A program made the position numbers and the translations under genes. DNA of 64,000 bases from Weissella kandleri (lineage in GTDB: Bacteria > Bacillota > Bacilli > Lactobacillales > Lactobacillaceae), in contig NZ_JQBP01000001.1 of NCBI RefSeq assembly GCF_001438705.1, forward strand, positions 263,197 to 327,196, in the 5' to 3' direction. This document shows, piece by piece, positions 8,832 through 17,989 of the stretch. Positions within the stretch are counted from its first letter, which is position 1; each line of letters starts with the position of its first letter. A model generated the notes under the pieces. The model made no database searches. It was given only the letters and a program-made list of their open reading frames with translations, and was not told where the DNA came from.

Positions 8832-9893
8832 GTGGACGCACAATGGCTTTTGACGTTATATGATGTAAATCAGATTCGACGACAACGGGTTATATATGGC
8901 CTTTTAAAAAATCAGTTGACGGTCTCGACAGCCTACAATGGGATGCTATATCATCAGTTTATTTTGATTGGACAAAGGCCGTGGCTTACCAAGCAAGAAT
9001 ATGATCAAACACTACAACAACTCATCCAAGCGCAATGGCTGACCGAGGTAGCCAAGGGGCAAATGCAAGTTACTGCATTAGGCTTAGAACAACAAACGCT
9101 ATATTGGCAAAATCATTATCGGGTGCAACATGTGTTGATGTTTGAACGGTATGACGTTAGTGGCTTTCGGGACGCTTTTTTATTAGCGAATCAGGTGGTC
9201 TCAGAGGCTTCGTTTGAAAGTAAAAGTTATTATCCTTTGCCAGCGGATAATATGACTAAAAATTGGGTTAAAAAATGGTATCATGCAAACAAACATGTTG
9301 ATATCGTTTTTCAGTGGGCCCAGCAATTGAAGACCTATTTGGAAACCTTACCCCGACAAGATGCTGATTGGTTAACGAGTACTTGGGTTGGCCATGAAGT
9401 ACCGGGGATGACTCATCAACAAATATCTGGTCCCACTAGTTGGGATGAGGAAGATTATTACTGGTGGGAATTAGACCAGTACGCCCAGTTGATTGAATTT
9501 GCATTAGCTAATCCAAAGTCCTTAATTGGTAAGTTGTTTGTACCTTATCGACGTCTTACGATTAGTGCTTCTAATTTATTAACCTACCAAGCTTTTGAGC
9601 AGGGAATGTCAGTCAATGAGATCCAAAAGCAACGGCGTTTAAAGATTAGTACCATTCGCGAACATTTAATGTTAAGCGCAATGTTAGTGCCCCTAGATCA
9701 GTTTTCATATGAACGTATTTTAAATGTCGATGTAGTCGCCTATTTCCAAACACGATTAACCCAACCCTTGACACAATGGTCTTTTGATCAAGTTAAAAAT
9801 CAAGGGACGGCGGAAGAATTTTTTTATTTCCGTTTGTATGCGATTCAGCAATTTAAAAAAGCGGAACAAAGTGAGGACCAAGTTAATGAATGA
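8832..9893 (+). CDS. YpbB-like helix-turn-helix protein paired with RecQ
   Basis: About 353 residues. It resembles Bacillus YpbB, a protein of unknown function always encoded just before the recQ-like ypbC. The C-terminal segment (YQAFEQGMSVNEIQKQRRLKIS and STIREHLM) is a helix-turn-helix of the type found at the end of some helicases. The N-terminal half is tryptophan/tyrosine-rich with no recognised domain. GTG 8832 was chosen because AGGAGA lies 6 nt before it; TTG 8811 would place that site inside the gene. Its stop overlaps the recQ start by 8 bases, which suggests translational coupling and joint function. Confidence 0.75.
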   Translation: MDAQWLLTLYDVNQIRRQRVIYGLLKNQLTVSTAYNGMLYHQFILIGQRPWLTKQEYDQTLQQLIQAQWLTEVAKGQMQVTALGLEQQTLYWQNHYRVQHVLMFERYDVSGFRDAFLLANQVVSEASFESKSYYPLPADNMTKNWVKKWYHANKHVDIVFQWAQQLKTYLETLPRQDADWLTSTWVGHEVPGMTHQQISGPTSWDEEDYYWWELDQYAQLIEFALANPKSLIGKLFVPYRRLTISASNLLTYQAFEQGMSVNEIQKQRRLKISTIREHLMLSAMLVPLDQFSYERILNVDVVAYFQTRLTQPLTQWSFDQVKNQGTAEEFFYFRLYAIQQFKKAEQSEDQVNE

Positions 9894-11328
9894 GGATGAG
9901 TTATTAACGGTGCTGCAACAGCATTTCGGCTTTAACCAATTTCGAGTAGGCCAGGCAGAAATTTTACAAGCACTGATGCAAGGTCAATCGACCGTCGCGC
10001 TACTGCCAACAGGGGGCGGTAAAAGTTTAATTTACCAAATGATGGGGGTTTTGCGTCCGGGTTTAATCGTTATTGTGACACCTTTATTATCTTTGATGCA
10101 AGATCAAGTTGCGCGCTTGAATTATCTAGGTGAAAAACGTGTGGTGGCTTTGAATTCAATGTTGAGTTCAACGGAGCGAGCGCAGGTTTTACAAGCTTTA
10201 CCGCAGTACCATTTTTTATTCATTTCTCCTGAAATGTTGGGTAATCAGGACGTTTTGCAACGTCTAAGACAATGTCAGTTAAATTTGTTGGTCGTCGATG
10301 AGGCGCATACAGTTTTGAGTTGGGGGTTGGACTTTCGCCCTGATTATTTAAAACTGCCAGGAATTGTGGCGCAGTTAGGACAACCACAATTGTTATTGTT
10401 AACAGCGACAGCGACTGCGCAAATGTTGACAGCGATGATGCAAATCTTTAAGCTTCCCATCGATCAAACTTATCTTTATCGGAGTTCCGTGGATCGACCT
10501 AATATTTATTTACACACGGAAAATTTATCCGATGAAGATGCCAAGCGCGACCGCTTAAAGGCTTTGGTGCAAACCATGGTCGGACCAGGGATTGTTTATT
10601 TTTCATCGCGGCGTTTGGCTTCCCAAATGGCTTTGTGGTTACAGCAAGTCACTGGGTTACGAGTAGTTGCGTACCATGCAGGTTTAGACGCTCAGGATCG
10701 GTATCGTATTCAGCGACAATTTATGCTTGATCAAATTGATGTTATCACGGCTACTTCGGCCTTTGGGATGGGCCTTGATAAAGCGGATATCCGTTATGTC
10801 ATTCATTATCAAATGTCTGCCGATATTGAGAATTATTTACAAGAGTTTGGTCGTGCGGGACGAGATGGTAAAACGGCGATAGCGGTTTTGCTATATAGTC
10901 CAGGGGATGAACAGCTACAACGGAGTATGATTGATTTAGACTTGCCAGATGCCAACGAGGTGCGTAATTTAAGCCAAACTTCTGAGCAATTACCAGGGAT
11001 ATCGGAATCAGCTTACCGGTTAGTACAGTATTATGCACAAAAAAGTTTGTCAATTGACGATATTAATCAAAAGTTTGAATTACGGCGTAAGCAAAGAAAT
11101 CAGGCGTTAAATGCTCTGTTGGAATACACTCAATTAACTTCTGGATTGCGTGCTTATTTATTACGTTATTTTGCAGATGATAGTAAAATTGACGCGACTT
11201 TTGAAAATGCGCAGGGCGATGTAGATTTTAAACGATTAAACTTAAAACGGGAACAAGCGATGACTACAAAAGACACGAATTCAATGGATTGGCAGCAAAA
11301 AATAGAGCAACTGTTTAATATAAGGTAA
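9886..11328 (+). CDS. recQ: RecQ-family ATP-dependent DNA helicase (short form)
   Basis: 3'-5' DNA helicase acting on forks and recombination intermediates. 480 residues. Walker A PTGGGKS (K46), DEAH box at 138-141, SAT-like motif LLTATAT, and motif VI QEFGRAGRDG at 319-328 are all present. It lacks the HRDC domain, and no RecQ-type zinc cysteines are seen, so it is the short YpbC/RecS type. An in-frame start further upstream (9784) would lie deep inside the previous gene; ATG 9886 gives the usual N-terminus (LLTVLQQHFGFNQFRVGQ). Confidence 0.93.
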   Translation: MNEDELLTVLQQHFGFNQFRVGQAEILQALMQGQSTVALLPTGGGKSLIYQMMGVLRPGLIVIVTPLLSLMQDQVARLNYLGEKRVVALNSMLSSTERAQVLQALPQYHFLFISPEMLGNQDVLQRLRQCQLNLLVVDEAHTVLSWGLDFRPDYLKLPGIVAQLGQPQLLLLTATATAQMLTAMMQIFKLPIDQTYLYRSSVDRPNIYLHTENLSDEDAKRDRLKALVQTMVGPGIVYFSSRRLASQMALWLQQVTGLRVVAYHAGLDAQDRYRIQRQFMLDQIDVITATSAFGMGLDKADIRYVIHYQMSADIENYLQEFGRAGRDGKTAIAVLLYSPGDEQLQRSMIDLDLPDANEVRNLSQTSEQLPGISESAYRLVQYYAQKSLSIDDINQKFELRRKQRNQALNALLEYTQLTSGLRAYLLRYFADDSKIDATFENAQGDVDFKRLNLKREQAMTTKDTNSMDWQQKIEQLFNIR

Positions 11329-11409
11329 AGACCGCGTTAAAATGCTTTATTTTTATAGGTAAAATATGGTAACGTAAGAGCATTAAAACTGGTATGGAGG
11401 GTTCCCCTT

Positions 11410-11958
11410 ATGGACAAGCAAAAGCAAGTGAAACCATGGGAAGCATCCTTTGAAGAAACGGATGCAGTAAAAAAATATTCACGAACCGCAAATCGACGCA
11501 AGTCACAACGGGTCAGTTTGGTAGTGGGATTATTAGTGACATGTGTTTTGGTGTTGTCCTTTGTTCCGGTGTACAACTATCTTAAAGAATTAAATCAGCC
11601 TAATCAAAACGCACAAACGGCTGTCTCATCATTAACCAATAATCAAACGAAAACGTCAACTTCTAAGGTTGATGGCAAGAGCAAGTCAGAAAAGCAAGCG
11701 GAAGCCAAGGCGGAAAAGAAGCGCAAAGCTGCTGAAGAAAAAGCAGCCTCTGAAAAAGCGGCTTCAGAAGCGGCGGCTAAGTCTTCACAAGATGAGGCTG
11801 ATAGTAAGACGGTCTTAGAGTTGCCTGCTAATCGACCAACTTTGTTTGGTTTTGCCGCAGCACATAACATTTCAGTTGAGCAATTATATAATTTGAATCC
11901 AGGCTTGACTGCAAGTAACTATACCCAGTGGGTTGGTAAAGAAGTTAAAATTAAATAA
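11410..11958 (+). CDS. Membrane-anchored LysM-like protein
   Basis: 182 residues. A basic cytoplasmic N-terminus (about 1-35) is followed by one membrane helix (about 36-56). Next comes a low-complexity Lys/Ala/Glu linker (about 95-130) and a C-terminal LysM-like module (TLFGFAAAHNISVEQLYNLN and GLTASNYTQWVGKEVKI). It would sit outside the membrane and bind peptidoglycan glycans. Similar proteins occupy this slot near recQ and cmk in lactobacilli. GGAGGG precedes ATG 11410. Confidence 0.82.
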   Translation: MDKQKQVKPWEASFEETDAVKKYSRTANRRKSQRVSLVVGLLVTCVLVLSFVPVYNYLKELNQPNQNAQTAVSSLTNNQTKTSTSKVDGKSKSEKQAEAKAEKKRKAAEEKAASEKAASEAAAKSSQDEADSKTVLELPANRPTLFGFAAAHNISVEQLYNLNPGLTASNYTQWVGKEVKIK

Positions 11959-12040
11959 TAAATTTAAGGTATGAAACAAGGATGATTTTTTGGTATTAAA
12001 CATTCAGTTCATGCCTTTTATTGAAAGTAAAGGAGAACGT

Positions 12041-12574
12041 ATGGCTAATAACGAAAATCATAATAAGATTATGATTCAGCCGATTGAATCAAATATGAAA
12101 GCGGCCGTTGGAACTTTATTGCATGCCGCTTTTAGTGGAACTAAACATGGTTATGATGGCGAAGCAGAATTAGTTGATGCATTACGAAAGAGCACGGAGC
12201 AAAAGATTGAACTGGTTGCCTTGGATGCTTATCATGCAGTGGTTGGTGAAGCCTTTTTGACTCAATCACAAGTGGCTGATAAAGTTGGTTACGTCTTAGC
12301 TCCGCTGGCGGTGATGCCAACGCTACAAAGGCAAGGAATTGGTGGCCGCCTGATTGAACAAGCTGAGGCTTGGACTGCTCAGAATGATGGGGATTATATT
12401 AGCATTTTAGGTGATCCAAATTATTATGGCCGTTTCGGTTACAAACGGGCGAGCCAGCTGGGCGTTTTGCCACCCGCTGAAATTCCTGATGAATATTTCC
12501 TAATGAAAAAAATGAACGGAGATCTTCAATTAGAAGGAACATTGAAATATGCGCCAGAATTTGGTATTAATTAA
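12041..12574 (+). CDS. GNAT-family N-acetyltransferase (YhbS-like)
   Basis: About 177 residues. The acetyl-CoA binding motif is clear (LAVMPTLQRQGIGGRLIEQ; RQGIGG is the Q/RxxGxG loop). It is followed by LGDPNYYGRFGYKRAS, typical of the YhbS-like group. Substrate unknown. ATG 12041 was chosen over TTG 11990 because AAAGGAGA is directly upstream and the conserved fold starts there. It is followed by cmk. Confidence 0.88.
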   Translation: MANNENHNKIMIQPIESNMKAAVGTLLHAAFSGTKHGYDGEAELVDALRKSTEQKIELVALDAYHAVVGEAFLTQSQVADKVGYVLAPLAVMPTLQRQGIGGRLIEQAEAWTAQNDGDYISILGDPNYYGRFGYKRASQLGVLPPAEIPDEYFLMKKMNGDLQLEGTLKYAPEFGIN

Positions 12575-12613
12575 AGTAGTTTAAAAATTGATAGGTACAG
12601 GTGAAATTAAAAT

Positions 12614-13282
12614 ATGGTTGCAATGCAAATCGCAATTGATGGGCCTGCTTCAGCCGGTAAATCAACAATTGCAAAAATTTTAGCAAATCAATTAGGTTAT
12701 ATCTATGTTGATACAGGTGCAATGTATCGAGTAGTGACATTGGCTGCCTTGCGGGCGCAAATTGATATCAATGATGAAGACGCCGTGACACAGCTCTTGC
12801 CAACTATTCAAATCACGTTTGCACCAGGTGAGCCTGTGCAAAGGGTTTATTACAATGAACAAGATGTGACGGAAGAAATCCGGAGCGCTACGGTGACGAA
12901 AAATGTTTCTGCAGTGTCTTCTTATGCGGCAGTGCGTGAGGCTATGACGAATTTGCAGCGCTTGATTGCGCAAGATGCAGGAGTAGTTATGGATGGTCGT
13001 GACATTGGAACGACAGTCCTACCACAAGCACAGGTAAAAATTTTTCTAGTTGCTTCTGTCCACGAACGGGCTTTGCGACGCTTTAAAGAAAATCAAGCGA
13101 AAGGAAGCAATGAAACATTGGCTGAAATTGAGCAAGCGGTTCAGCATAGAGATGAATTAGATTCTAATCGAGCGATTAGTCCCTTACGTAAGGCAGATGA
13201 TGCCATTAAGGTAGACACAACAGGGATGTCAATTGATGCCGTGGTGCAAAAAATTAAAGGTATTATCACAAATATCGCATAA
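12614..13282 (+). CDS. cmk: Cytidylate kinase
   Basis: Phosphorylates CMP and dCMP with ATP, part of pyrimidine nucleotide salvage. 222 residues, normal. It has the P-loop GPASAGKST near the N-terminus, DTGAMYR (CMP-binding) and [14 protein letters not shown]. The C-terminal LID segment contains [14 protein letters not shown]. Two starts are possible (12614 and 12623); AGGTGA is 9 nt before the first. cmk-rpsA adjacency is conserved across many bacteria. Confidence 0.96.
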   Translation: MVAMQIAIDGPASAGKSTIAKILANQLGYIYVDTGAMYRVVTLAALRAQIDINDEDAVTQLLPTIQITFAPGEPVQRVYYNEQDVTEEIRSATVTKNVSAVSSYAAVREAMTNLQRLIAQDAGVVMDGRDIGTTVLPQAQVKIFLVASVHERALRRFKENQAKGSNETLAEIEQAVQHRDELDSNRAISPLRKADDAIKVDTTGMSIDAVVQKIKGIITNIA

Positions 13283-13351
13283 TGCAACTGATTTATGTAA
13301 AAAGGTCTAAAAAATATTAAAAAAACGCTAGCAATTATCGAGCACTTAGCT

Positions 13352-13357
13352 TATAAT
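13352..13357 (+). promoter_or_regulatory. Probable -10 box upstream of rpsA
   Basis: Perfect TATAAT about 45 bp before the rpsA start; no convincing -35 hexamer at the proper distance. Confidence 0.4.
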
Positions 13358-13400
13358 ATACTGTATTATCACATTTGTGTGACCAGGAGGAATTATTGTA

Positions 13401-14669
13401 ATGAACGAAGAAAACAACGAGCTATTGGCTGCGCTAGATGCACAACCCGATGTAAAGGTTGGGGATGTAGTAACTGGTGAAGTTTTGGCAATTGATGACG
13501 CACGTCAAGTTGTAGTTGGTATTGATGGAGCTGGGGTTGAAGGTGTAATCCCTGCCCGCGAATTGACTTCAGATCGCGATGCTGATGTAAACGACTTGGT
13601 AAAAGTTGGTGATCAAATTGAAGCAGTAGTTAAAATGCCTATTACTTCAGAAAAAGAAGGATACTCATGGATCCTTTCAAAGCGCCAATTGGAAGCTCGT
13701 CGTGCTTGGGAAGAAATTGCAAACAAGTATCATGAAGGTGATATCGTTGAAGCTCCGGTTACGCAAGTCGTTAAGGGTGGATTGGTTGTCGATGTTGCCG
13801 GTGTCCGTGGATTTATCCCAGCATCAATGATCGAAAACCGTTTCGTGCAAGATTTGAACCAATACAAGGGTGAGACTGTTAAGGCGGAAATTATTGAAAT
13901 TAACGCTGCAGAATCACGCTTGATCTTGTCACGTAAGGCTGTTTTGAATTCAGAACGTTCAGAAGCTTTGAAGCGTATCTTTGAAGAATTGACAGTTGGT
14001 GACGTTGTTGAAGGTAAGGTTGCTCGGATGACCAACTTTGGAGCCTTCATTGACCTTGGTGGGGTTGATGGATTGGTTCACGTTTCTGAAATTTCATACG
14101 AACGTGTTTCACAACCTTCTGATGTTTTGTCAGTTGGTGAAACCGTTAAGGTGAAGGTTTTGGGATTGGATCCTGAAAAAGAACGTATCTCATTGTCAAT
14201 CAAAGCAACACAACCAGGACCTTGGGAATCTGCTGCTGAAAATGCTCCAGAAGGAACTGTACTTGAAGGAACTGTTAAGCGTGTAGTTGACTTCGGTGCC
14301 TTTGTGGAAGTATTCCCTGGTGTTGAAGGATTGGTTCACGTTTCACAAATTTCACATGAACATGTTGACAATCCTTCTGATGTTTTGAAGGCTGGAGACA
14401 AGGTTCAAGTGAAGGTTTTGGATGTTAACCCAGACCGTCAACGTTTGTCATTGTCAATTAAGGCTTTGACAGAGGCGCCTGCACGTGAGAACAATGATAA
14501 CGGTGATCACGAACGTCGCAATGGTAACAATAATAACAATAACCGTCGCAACAATAACGGTGGACGTAAGAACAACCGTCGTGACTCAACACCTATGAAT
14601 TATTCAACTTCTGAAGAAGAAGGAAATGCTACTTTGGGTGATTTGTTCAATTTGAAGGATTTTGACTAA
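13401..14669 (+). CDS. rpsA: 30S ribosomal protein S1 homologue, four S1 domains
   Basis: RNA-binding protein of the S1 family. 422 residues, with four S1 repeats starting near residues 20, 111, 198 and 285 (repeats 3 and 4 carry the strongest [17 protein letters not shown] signature with GLVHVSEIS and GLVHVSQIS). This matches the short S1 of low-GC Gram-positives rather than the six-domain E. coli form. The tail after about residue 365 is unusual: a stretch very rich in Asn, Arg and Gly, then an acidic end ([11 protein letters not shown]). Codon use is strongly biased, as for a highly expressed gene. The ribosome binding site is GGAGGA and a strong terminator follows. Confidence 0.93.
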   Translation: MNEENNELLAALDAQPDVKVGDVVTGEVLAIDDARQVVVGIDGAGVEGVIPARELTSDRDADVNDLVKVGDQIEAVVKMPITSEKEGYSWILSKRQLEARRAWEEIANKYHEGDIVEAPVTQVVKGGLVVDVAGVRGFIPASMIENRFVQDLNQYKGETVKAEIIEINAAESRLILSRKAVLNSERSEALKRIFEELTVGDVVEGKVARMTNFGAFIDLGGVDGLVHVSEISYERVSQPSDVLSVGETVKVKVLGLDPEKERISLSIKATQPGPWESAAENAPEGTVLEGTVKRVVDFGAFVEVFPGVEGLVHVSQISHEHVDNPSDVLKAGDKVQVKVLDVNPDRQRLSLSIKALTEAPARENNDNGDHERRNGNNNNNNRRNNNGGRKNNRRDSTPMNYSTSEEEGNATLGDLFNLKDFD

Positions 14670-14689
14670 AATCTAAATCAGCTTTGCTG

Positions 14690-14724
14690 AAAAAGGTCGG
14701 GCGTTTGCTCCGACCTTTTTCTTT
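14690..14724 (+). terminator. Rho-independent terminator after rpsA
   Basis: Perfect 11-bp stem AAAAAGGTCGG / CCGACCTTTTT, 9-nt loop, T-rich tail. Confidence 0.92.
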
Positions 14725-14836
14725 TGTATTCAAGCAAGGTAACGTAGTGTATCCTGTTGATACGGTGCTAGATACCAAGCGTAAAATTGATACACTTTTA
14801 AAGACCGAGTTCATTCTAGGTTGCGTTATCGTTGTA

Positions 14837-14845
14837 TGTTATAAT
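14837..14845 (+). promoter_or_regulatory. Extended -10 promoter for der
   Basis: TGTTATAAT: perfect TATAAT with a TGn extension, about 45 bp before der. Confidence 0.55.
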
Positions 14846-14890
14846 AACAACAATTAATTAAGATGCTATTGCAGCAGAAAAGAGGTAAGG

Positions 14891-16201
14891 ATGGCTTATC
14901 CAGTCGTAGCGATTGTGGGACGCCCCAATGTGGGGAAATCCACGATTTTTAACCGTATTGCCGGCGATCGAATTTCGATCGTTGAAGATACGCCAGGAGT
15001 AACACGTGATCGAATTTATACACGCGCAGAATGGCTTACACATGAATTCCGTTTGATTGATACCGGCGGCATTGAAATGAGTGATGAACCATTTATGAGC
15101 GAAATTAAGCAACAAGCTGAAATCGCGATGGATGAAGCGGACGTGATTATTTTCATGGTTTCCGGACGCGAAGGGTTGACCGACGCGGACGAACAAGTGG
15201 CTAAATTATTATACAAAACGAATAAGCCGGTCGTTTTAGCCGTGAACAAAGTTGACAATTTCGAAATGCGCAATGACATTTTCGATTTTTACGCTTTAGG
15301 ATTGGGAGAACCATATCCCATTTCTGGATCACACGGAACGGGACTGGGGGATTTAATGGATGCGGTTGTCGCTAATTTTCCAGTTGATGACGGTGTTCCT
15401 GATGATGATACGATTCGTTTTTCATTTATTGGACGTCCGAATGTGGGAAAGTCATCCCTAGTTAATGCTTTGTTAGGTGAAGATCGGGTAATTGTTTCAG
15501 ATATCGCTGGAACAACGCGTGATGCCGTCGACACAAAGTTCGTGACCGCTGAGGGTGATGAGTTCACGATGGTCGATACAGCTGGAATTCGAAAGCGTGG
15601 TAAAGTGTATGAGAACACTGAAAAATATTCAGTGATGCGCGCAATGCGTGCGATTGATGATTCGAATGTGGTCTTGATGGTTTTGAACGCCGAAGAGGGA
15701 ATTCGTGAGCAAGATAAGCACGTCGCTGGTTACGCCCATGAAGCTGGTCGCGCAGTGATTATTGTGGTCAACAAATGGGATACTTTAGACAAAGATAACC
15801 ATACCATGAAGGAATTTGAGGATTTAATCCGGACCGAATTTCAGTATTTGGCCTATGCACCAATTATCTTTGTTTCAGCTAAGACAAAGCAACGGTTAAA
15901 TAATTTGCCAGCTTTAATTAAAAGAGTGAACGAAAACCATCAACGGCGTATTCAATCAGCAACATTGAACGAAGTGATTATGGATGCATTAGCTTTGAAT
16001 CCCGCCCCTAATCGGAGTGGAAAACGGCTTCGAGTTTATTATGCAACGCAAGTTTCAATTCAACCACCAACTTTTGTGGTCTTTGTGAATGACCCTGAAT
16101 TGATGCATTTTTCATATGAACGTTTCTTAGAGAACCAAATTCGCAAGGCGTTTGACTTTGAAGGAACGCCAGTGCACATTATTAAGCGAGCCCGGACCTA
16201 G
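14891..16201 (+). CDS. der: Ribosome biogenesis GTPase Der (EngA)
   Basis: Essential GTPase for 50S assembly. 436 residues with two tandem G domains. The first has GRPNVGKST near residue 10, DTPG and NKVD. The second has GRPNVGKSS near 180, [10 protein letters not shown] and NKWD. The C-terminal KH-like domain carries [10 protein letters not shown] and [10 protein letters not shown]. No deviation from family motifs was seen. It lies between rpsA and hup, a common order in lactobacilli. Confidence 0.97.
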   Translation: MAYPVVAIVGRPNVGKSTIFNRIAGDRISIVEDTPGVTRDRIYTRAEWLTHEFRLIDTGGIEMSDEPFMSEIKQQAEIAMDEADVIIFMVSGREGLTDADEQVAKLLYKTNKPVVLAVNKVDNFEMRNDIFDFYALGLGEPYPISGSHGTGLGDLMDAVVANFPVDDGVPDDDTIRFSFIGRPNVGKSSLVNALLGEDRVIVSDIAGTTRDAVDTKFVTAEGDEFTMVDTAGIRKRGKVYENTEKYSVMRAMRAIDDSNVVLMVLNAEEGIREQDKHVAGYAHEAGRAVIIVVNKWDTLDKDNHTMKEFEDLIRTEFQYLAYAPIIFVSAKTKQRLNNLPALIKRVNENHQRRIQSATLNEVIMDALALNPAPNRSGKRLRVYYATQVSIQPPTFVVFVNDPELMHFSYERFLENQIRKAFDFEGTPVHIIKRART

Positions 16202-16306
16202 GATAGAAAAAGTGGTCAAAAAGAAGCTTTTTGGCTAAAACTTGCTTTATTTTATTAAAAAAGTGTTATAAAAGGCGTTCTGGTGCGCTTTCTTTCGTAA
16301 AAACGC

Positions 16307-16335
16307 TTGTTATTGCTGTTAAATTATGATAAATT
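16307..16335 (+). promoter_or_regulatory. Probable hup promoter
   Basis: TTGTTA (16307-16312), 17-bp spacer, TAAATT (16330-16335) with TGa directly before it. Confidence 0.45.
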
Positions 16336-16402
16336 TAATAACGACATAAGGTTAATTGCTTTATGAAAAAACATTGATTTTAAAAATCAGGAGGATAGTC
16401 TC

Positions 16403-16675
16403 ATGGCTAACAAGCAAGACTTAATCAATAAGGTAGCAGAAGCTGGTTTCTCAAAGAAAGATGCAACTACTGCTGTTGATGCTACTTTCGCTGCAATTCA
16501 AGAAGAATTGAGTGCAGGTGAGAAGGTTCAATTGATCGGATTTGGAACTTTCGAAGTACGGACACGTGCCGCTCGTAAGGGCCGCAACCCACGTACAAAC
16601 GATGAAATTGATATTCCAGCATCAAAGGTACCAGCCTTCAAGCCTGGTAAGGGATTGAAAGACGCTGTTAAGTAA
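16403..16675 (+). CDS. hup: HU family DNA-binding protein
   Basis: Histone-like nucleoid protein that bends DNA as a dimer. 90 residues, the normal length. [20 protein letters not shown] and the arm with [18 protein letters not shown] are both typical; the proline at the arm tip intercalates into DNA. Codon use is strongly biased. It has its own strong terminator. Confidence 0.97.
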   Translation: MANKQDLINKVAEAGFSKKDATTAVDATFAAIQEELSAGEKVQLIGFGTFEVRTRAARKGRNPRTNDEIDIPASKVPAFKPGKGLKDAVK

Positions 16676-16697
16676 GCTTCTTCCTCTCAAAAAATTT

Positions 16698-16731
16698 AGC
16701 TCTACCTAAGTTTTAGGTAGAGCTTTTTTTC
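16698..16731 (+). terminator. Rho-independent terminator after hup
   Basis: Perfect 12-bp stem AGCTCTACCTAA / TTAGGTAGAGCT with a 3-nt loop, then a run of T. Confidence 0.95.
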
Positions 16732-16902
16732 GGATAAATTTGCTTTATTTAATCAAAATGAATTATAAAATGAAAAAAACTTGAAACAATTTAGTGAATC
16801 GTTTTAAAAGGTCTAGACCATTGCGGCCGAACCGTTTCCATTGATGATGTCGTAAATATACATGTAAATTATTTACATAAATTAAAAATTTATTGTAAAA
16901 AA
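16732..16902. other. AT-rich intergenic DNA between hup and the sugar transporter
   Basis: No gene is seen. It contains a 10-bp palindrome GGTCTAGACC (16810-16819) and an unusually GC-rich patch (about 16819-16840) within otherwise AT-rich DNA; no known motif is assigned to either. Confidence 0.5.
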
Positions 16903-16917
16903 AGATAACGCTTACAT
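16903..16917 (-). promoter_or_regulatory. cre site (CcpA operator) over the transporter promoter
   Basis: Read on the minus strand this is ATGTAAGCGTTATCT, which fits the catabolite-responsive element consensus WTGNAANCGNWNNCW at every fixed position. It lies just upstream of the -10 box at 16919, where CcpA binding would block RNA polymerase. Confidence 0.75.
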
Positions 16918-16918
16918 A

Positions 16919-16924
16919 TATAAT
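16919..16924 (+). promoter_or_regulatory. -10 box of the sugar uptake gene
   Basis: TATAAT directly after the cre site, about 55 bp before the start codon. The best -35 candidate (TTGTAA, 16893-16898) has a long 20-bp spacer. Confidence 0.5.
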
Positions 16925-16979
16925 ATGATAAAATCGTATTTGTGATATTAATAAGGGGACGAAAGGAAAATTAAAAACC

Positions 16980-17939
16980 ATGTCAATATTGATAGCGTTA
17001 ATCCCAGCTTTAGCTTGGGGATCAGTCGGGATTGTTACAACCAAAATGGGAGGGTCTGCTGGACAACAGTCATTAGGAATGACCTTTGGAGCTTTGCTTT
17101 TTGGTGTGGTTACTCTGTTGTTCTATGTAGTGCCAAATGCCGGTGCTGATTTTGCTTTTAATTCGCGTATTTGGGTTGTAGGAATTGTTTCTGGACTAGT
17201 GTGGGCGATTGGAACGGCTGGACAATTTATTGGCTTTAAGAAAATGGGAGTTTCGGTAGGTAACCCAATCTCAACCGGGGGTCAAATCATTGGAAACGCT
17301 TTGATGGCTGCTGCGGTACTTGGAGAGTGGAAAACTGGTAAAATGTGGTTGTTTGGATCAATTGCTATTTTAGGGGTAGTACTTGGTGCGATTTTAACTT
17401 CCTTGCCTGATCCTAATGCGCCAAAAGAAAGCAATGCTAATCGCGATTTTAAGGGTGGCTTGTTGGCCATGTTGATTTCAACATTAGGATTCATGATGTA
17501 CTTCGTTTTGCCAAATCTTTTGTACAAGACCGGTTATATTTCATCCGTTTTGCATGGAGCACCTGATGGATCAGGATTGTATTACATGACGGCAGTGGTT
17601 GGACCACAATCAATTGGACAAGTCATTGGAACGTTTTTGATTGTCATCTTCTTTATGAAAGAACAAGCTACAATGTTTGAGAAAGCAACTTGGCGGAATA
17701 TTATTACTGGATTAGTTTGGGCCTTAGGAAATGTCTTCATGTTTATTTCAGCTGCTAATCCAGCCGTTGGTCAAGCGACAGCCACGACTTTATCACAAAT
17801 GGGAGTTGTCGTTGGAGTCTTTGGTGGAATCTTTATCTTAGGTGAGAAAAAGACAAAGCGTCAAATGTTATATTCAATTATTGGATCAATCTTAGTGGTC
17901 TTAGGTGGCGTCATGATGGCGAACCTAGGAGCTTTATAA
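16980..17939 (+). CDS. GRP-family glucose/ribose uptake protein
   Basis: Multi-pass membrane permease (about ten hydrophobic helices) of the glucose/ribose porter family (GlcU/RbsU), thought to bring in unphosphorylated sugar by proton symport. The N-terminal ALIPALAWGSVGIVTTKMGG is typical, as are QFIGFKKMGVSVGNPISTGGQ and LSQMGVVVGVFGGIFILGEKKT. It is 319 residues, slightly longer than the usual 280-300. The cre site over its promoter suggests repression when a preferred sugar is present. Glucose or ribose specificity cannot be told from sequence. Confidence 0.88.
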   Translation: MSILIALIPALAWGSVGIVTTKMGGSAGQQSLGMTFGALLFGVVTLLFYVVPNAGADFAFNSRIWVVGIVSGLVWAIGTAGQFIGFKKMGVSVGNPISTGGQIIGNALMAAAVLGEWKTGKMWLFGSIAILGVVLGAILTSLPDPNAPKESNANRDFKGGLLAMLISTLGFMMYFVLPNLLYKTGYISSVLHGAPDGSGLYYMTAVVGPQSIGQVIGTFLIVIFFMKEQATMFEKATWRNIITGLVWALGNVFMFISAANPAVGQATATTLSQMGVVVGVFGGIFILGEKKTKRQMLYSIIGSILVVLGGVMMANLGAL

Positions 17940-17941
17940 TC

Positions 17942-17950
17942 TGTTATAAT
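17942..17950 (+). promoter_or_regulatory. Extended -10 promoter for the HAD gene
   Basis: TGTTATAAT, a perfect -10 with TGn, just after the transporter stop codon and about 40 bp before the next start. Confidence 0.45.
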
Positions 17951-17989
17951 TAAGTTTGTAAATTTAGCAGGATAGACGGGGGATAAAAA

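Noticed and set aside
9784..9885. Longer N-terminus for recQ
   Set aside because: It would overlap the YpbB-like gene by over 100 bases and adds residues foreign to RecQ; ATG 9886 fits the family start.
14858..15196. Minus-strand 112-codon frame over the der start
   Set aside because: Antisense shadow of the conserved first G domain of der.
16228..16250. Hairpin after der as terminator
   Set aside because: A GGTCAAAAAG / CTTTTTGGCT stem exists but no T-run follows it; left out as a terminator.
16810..16819. Palindrome GGTCTAGACC as operator
   Set aside because: Only 10 bp, single copy, no link to a known regulator.
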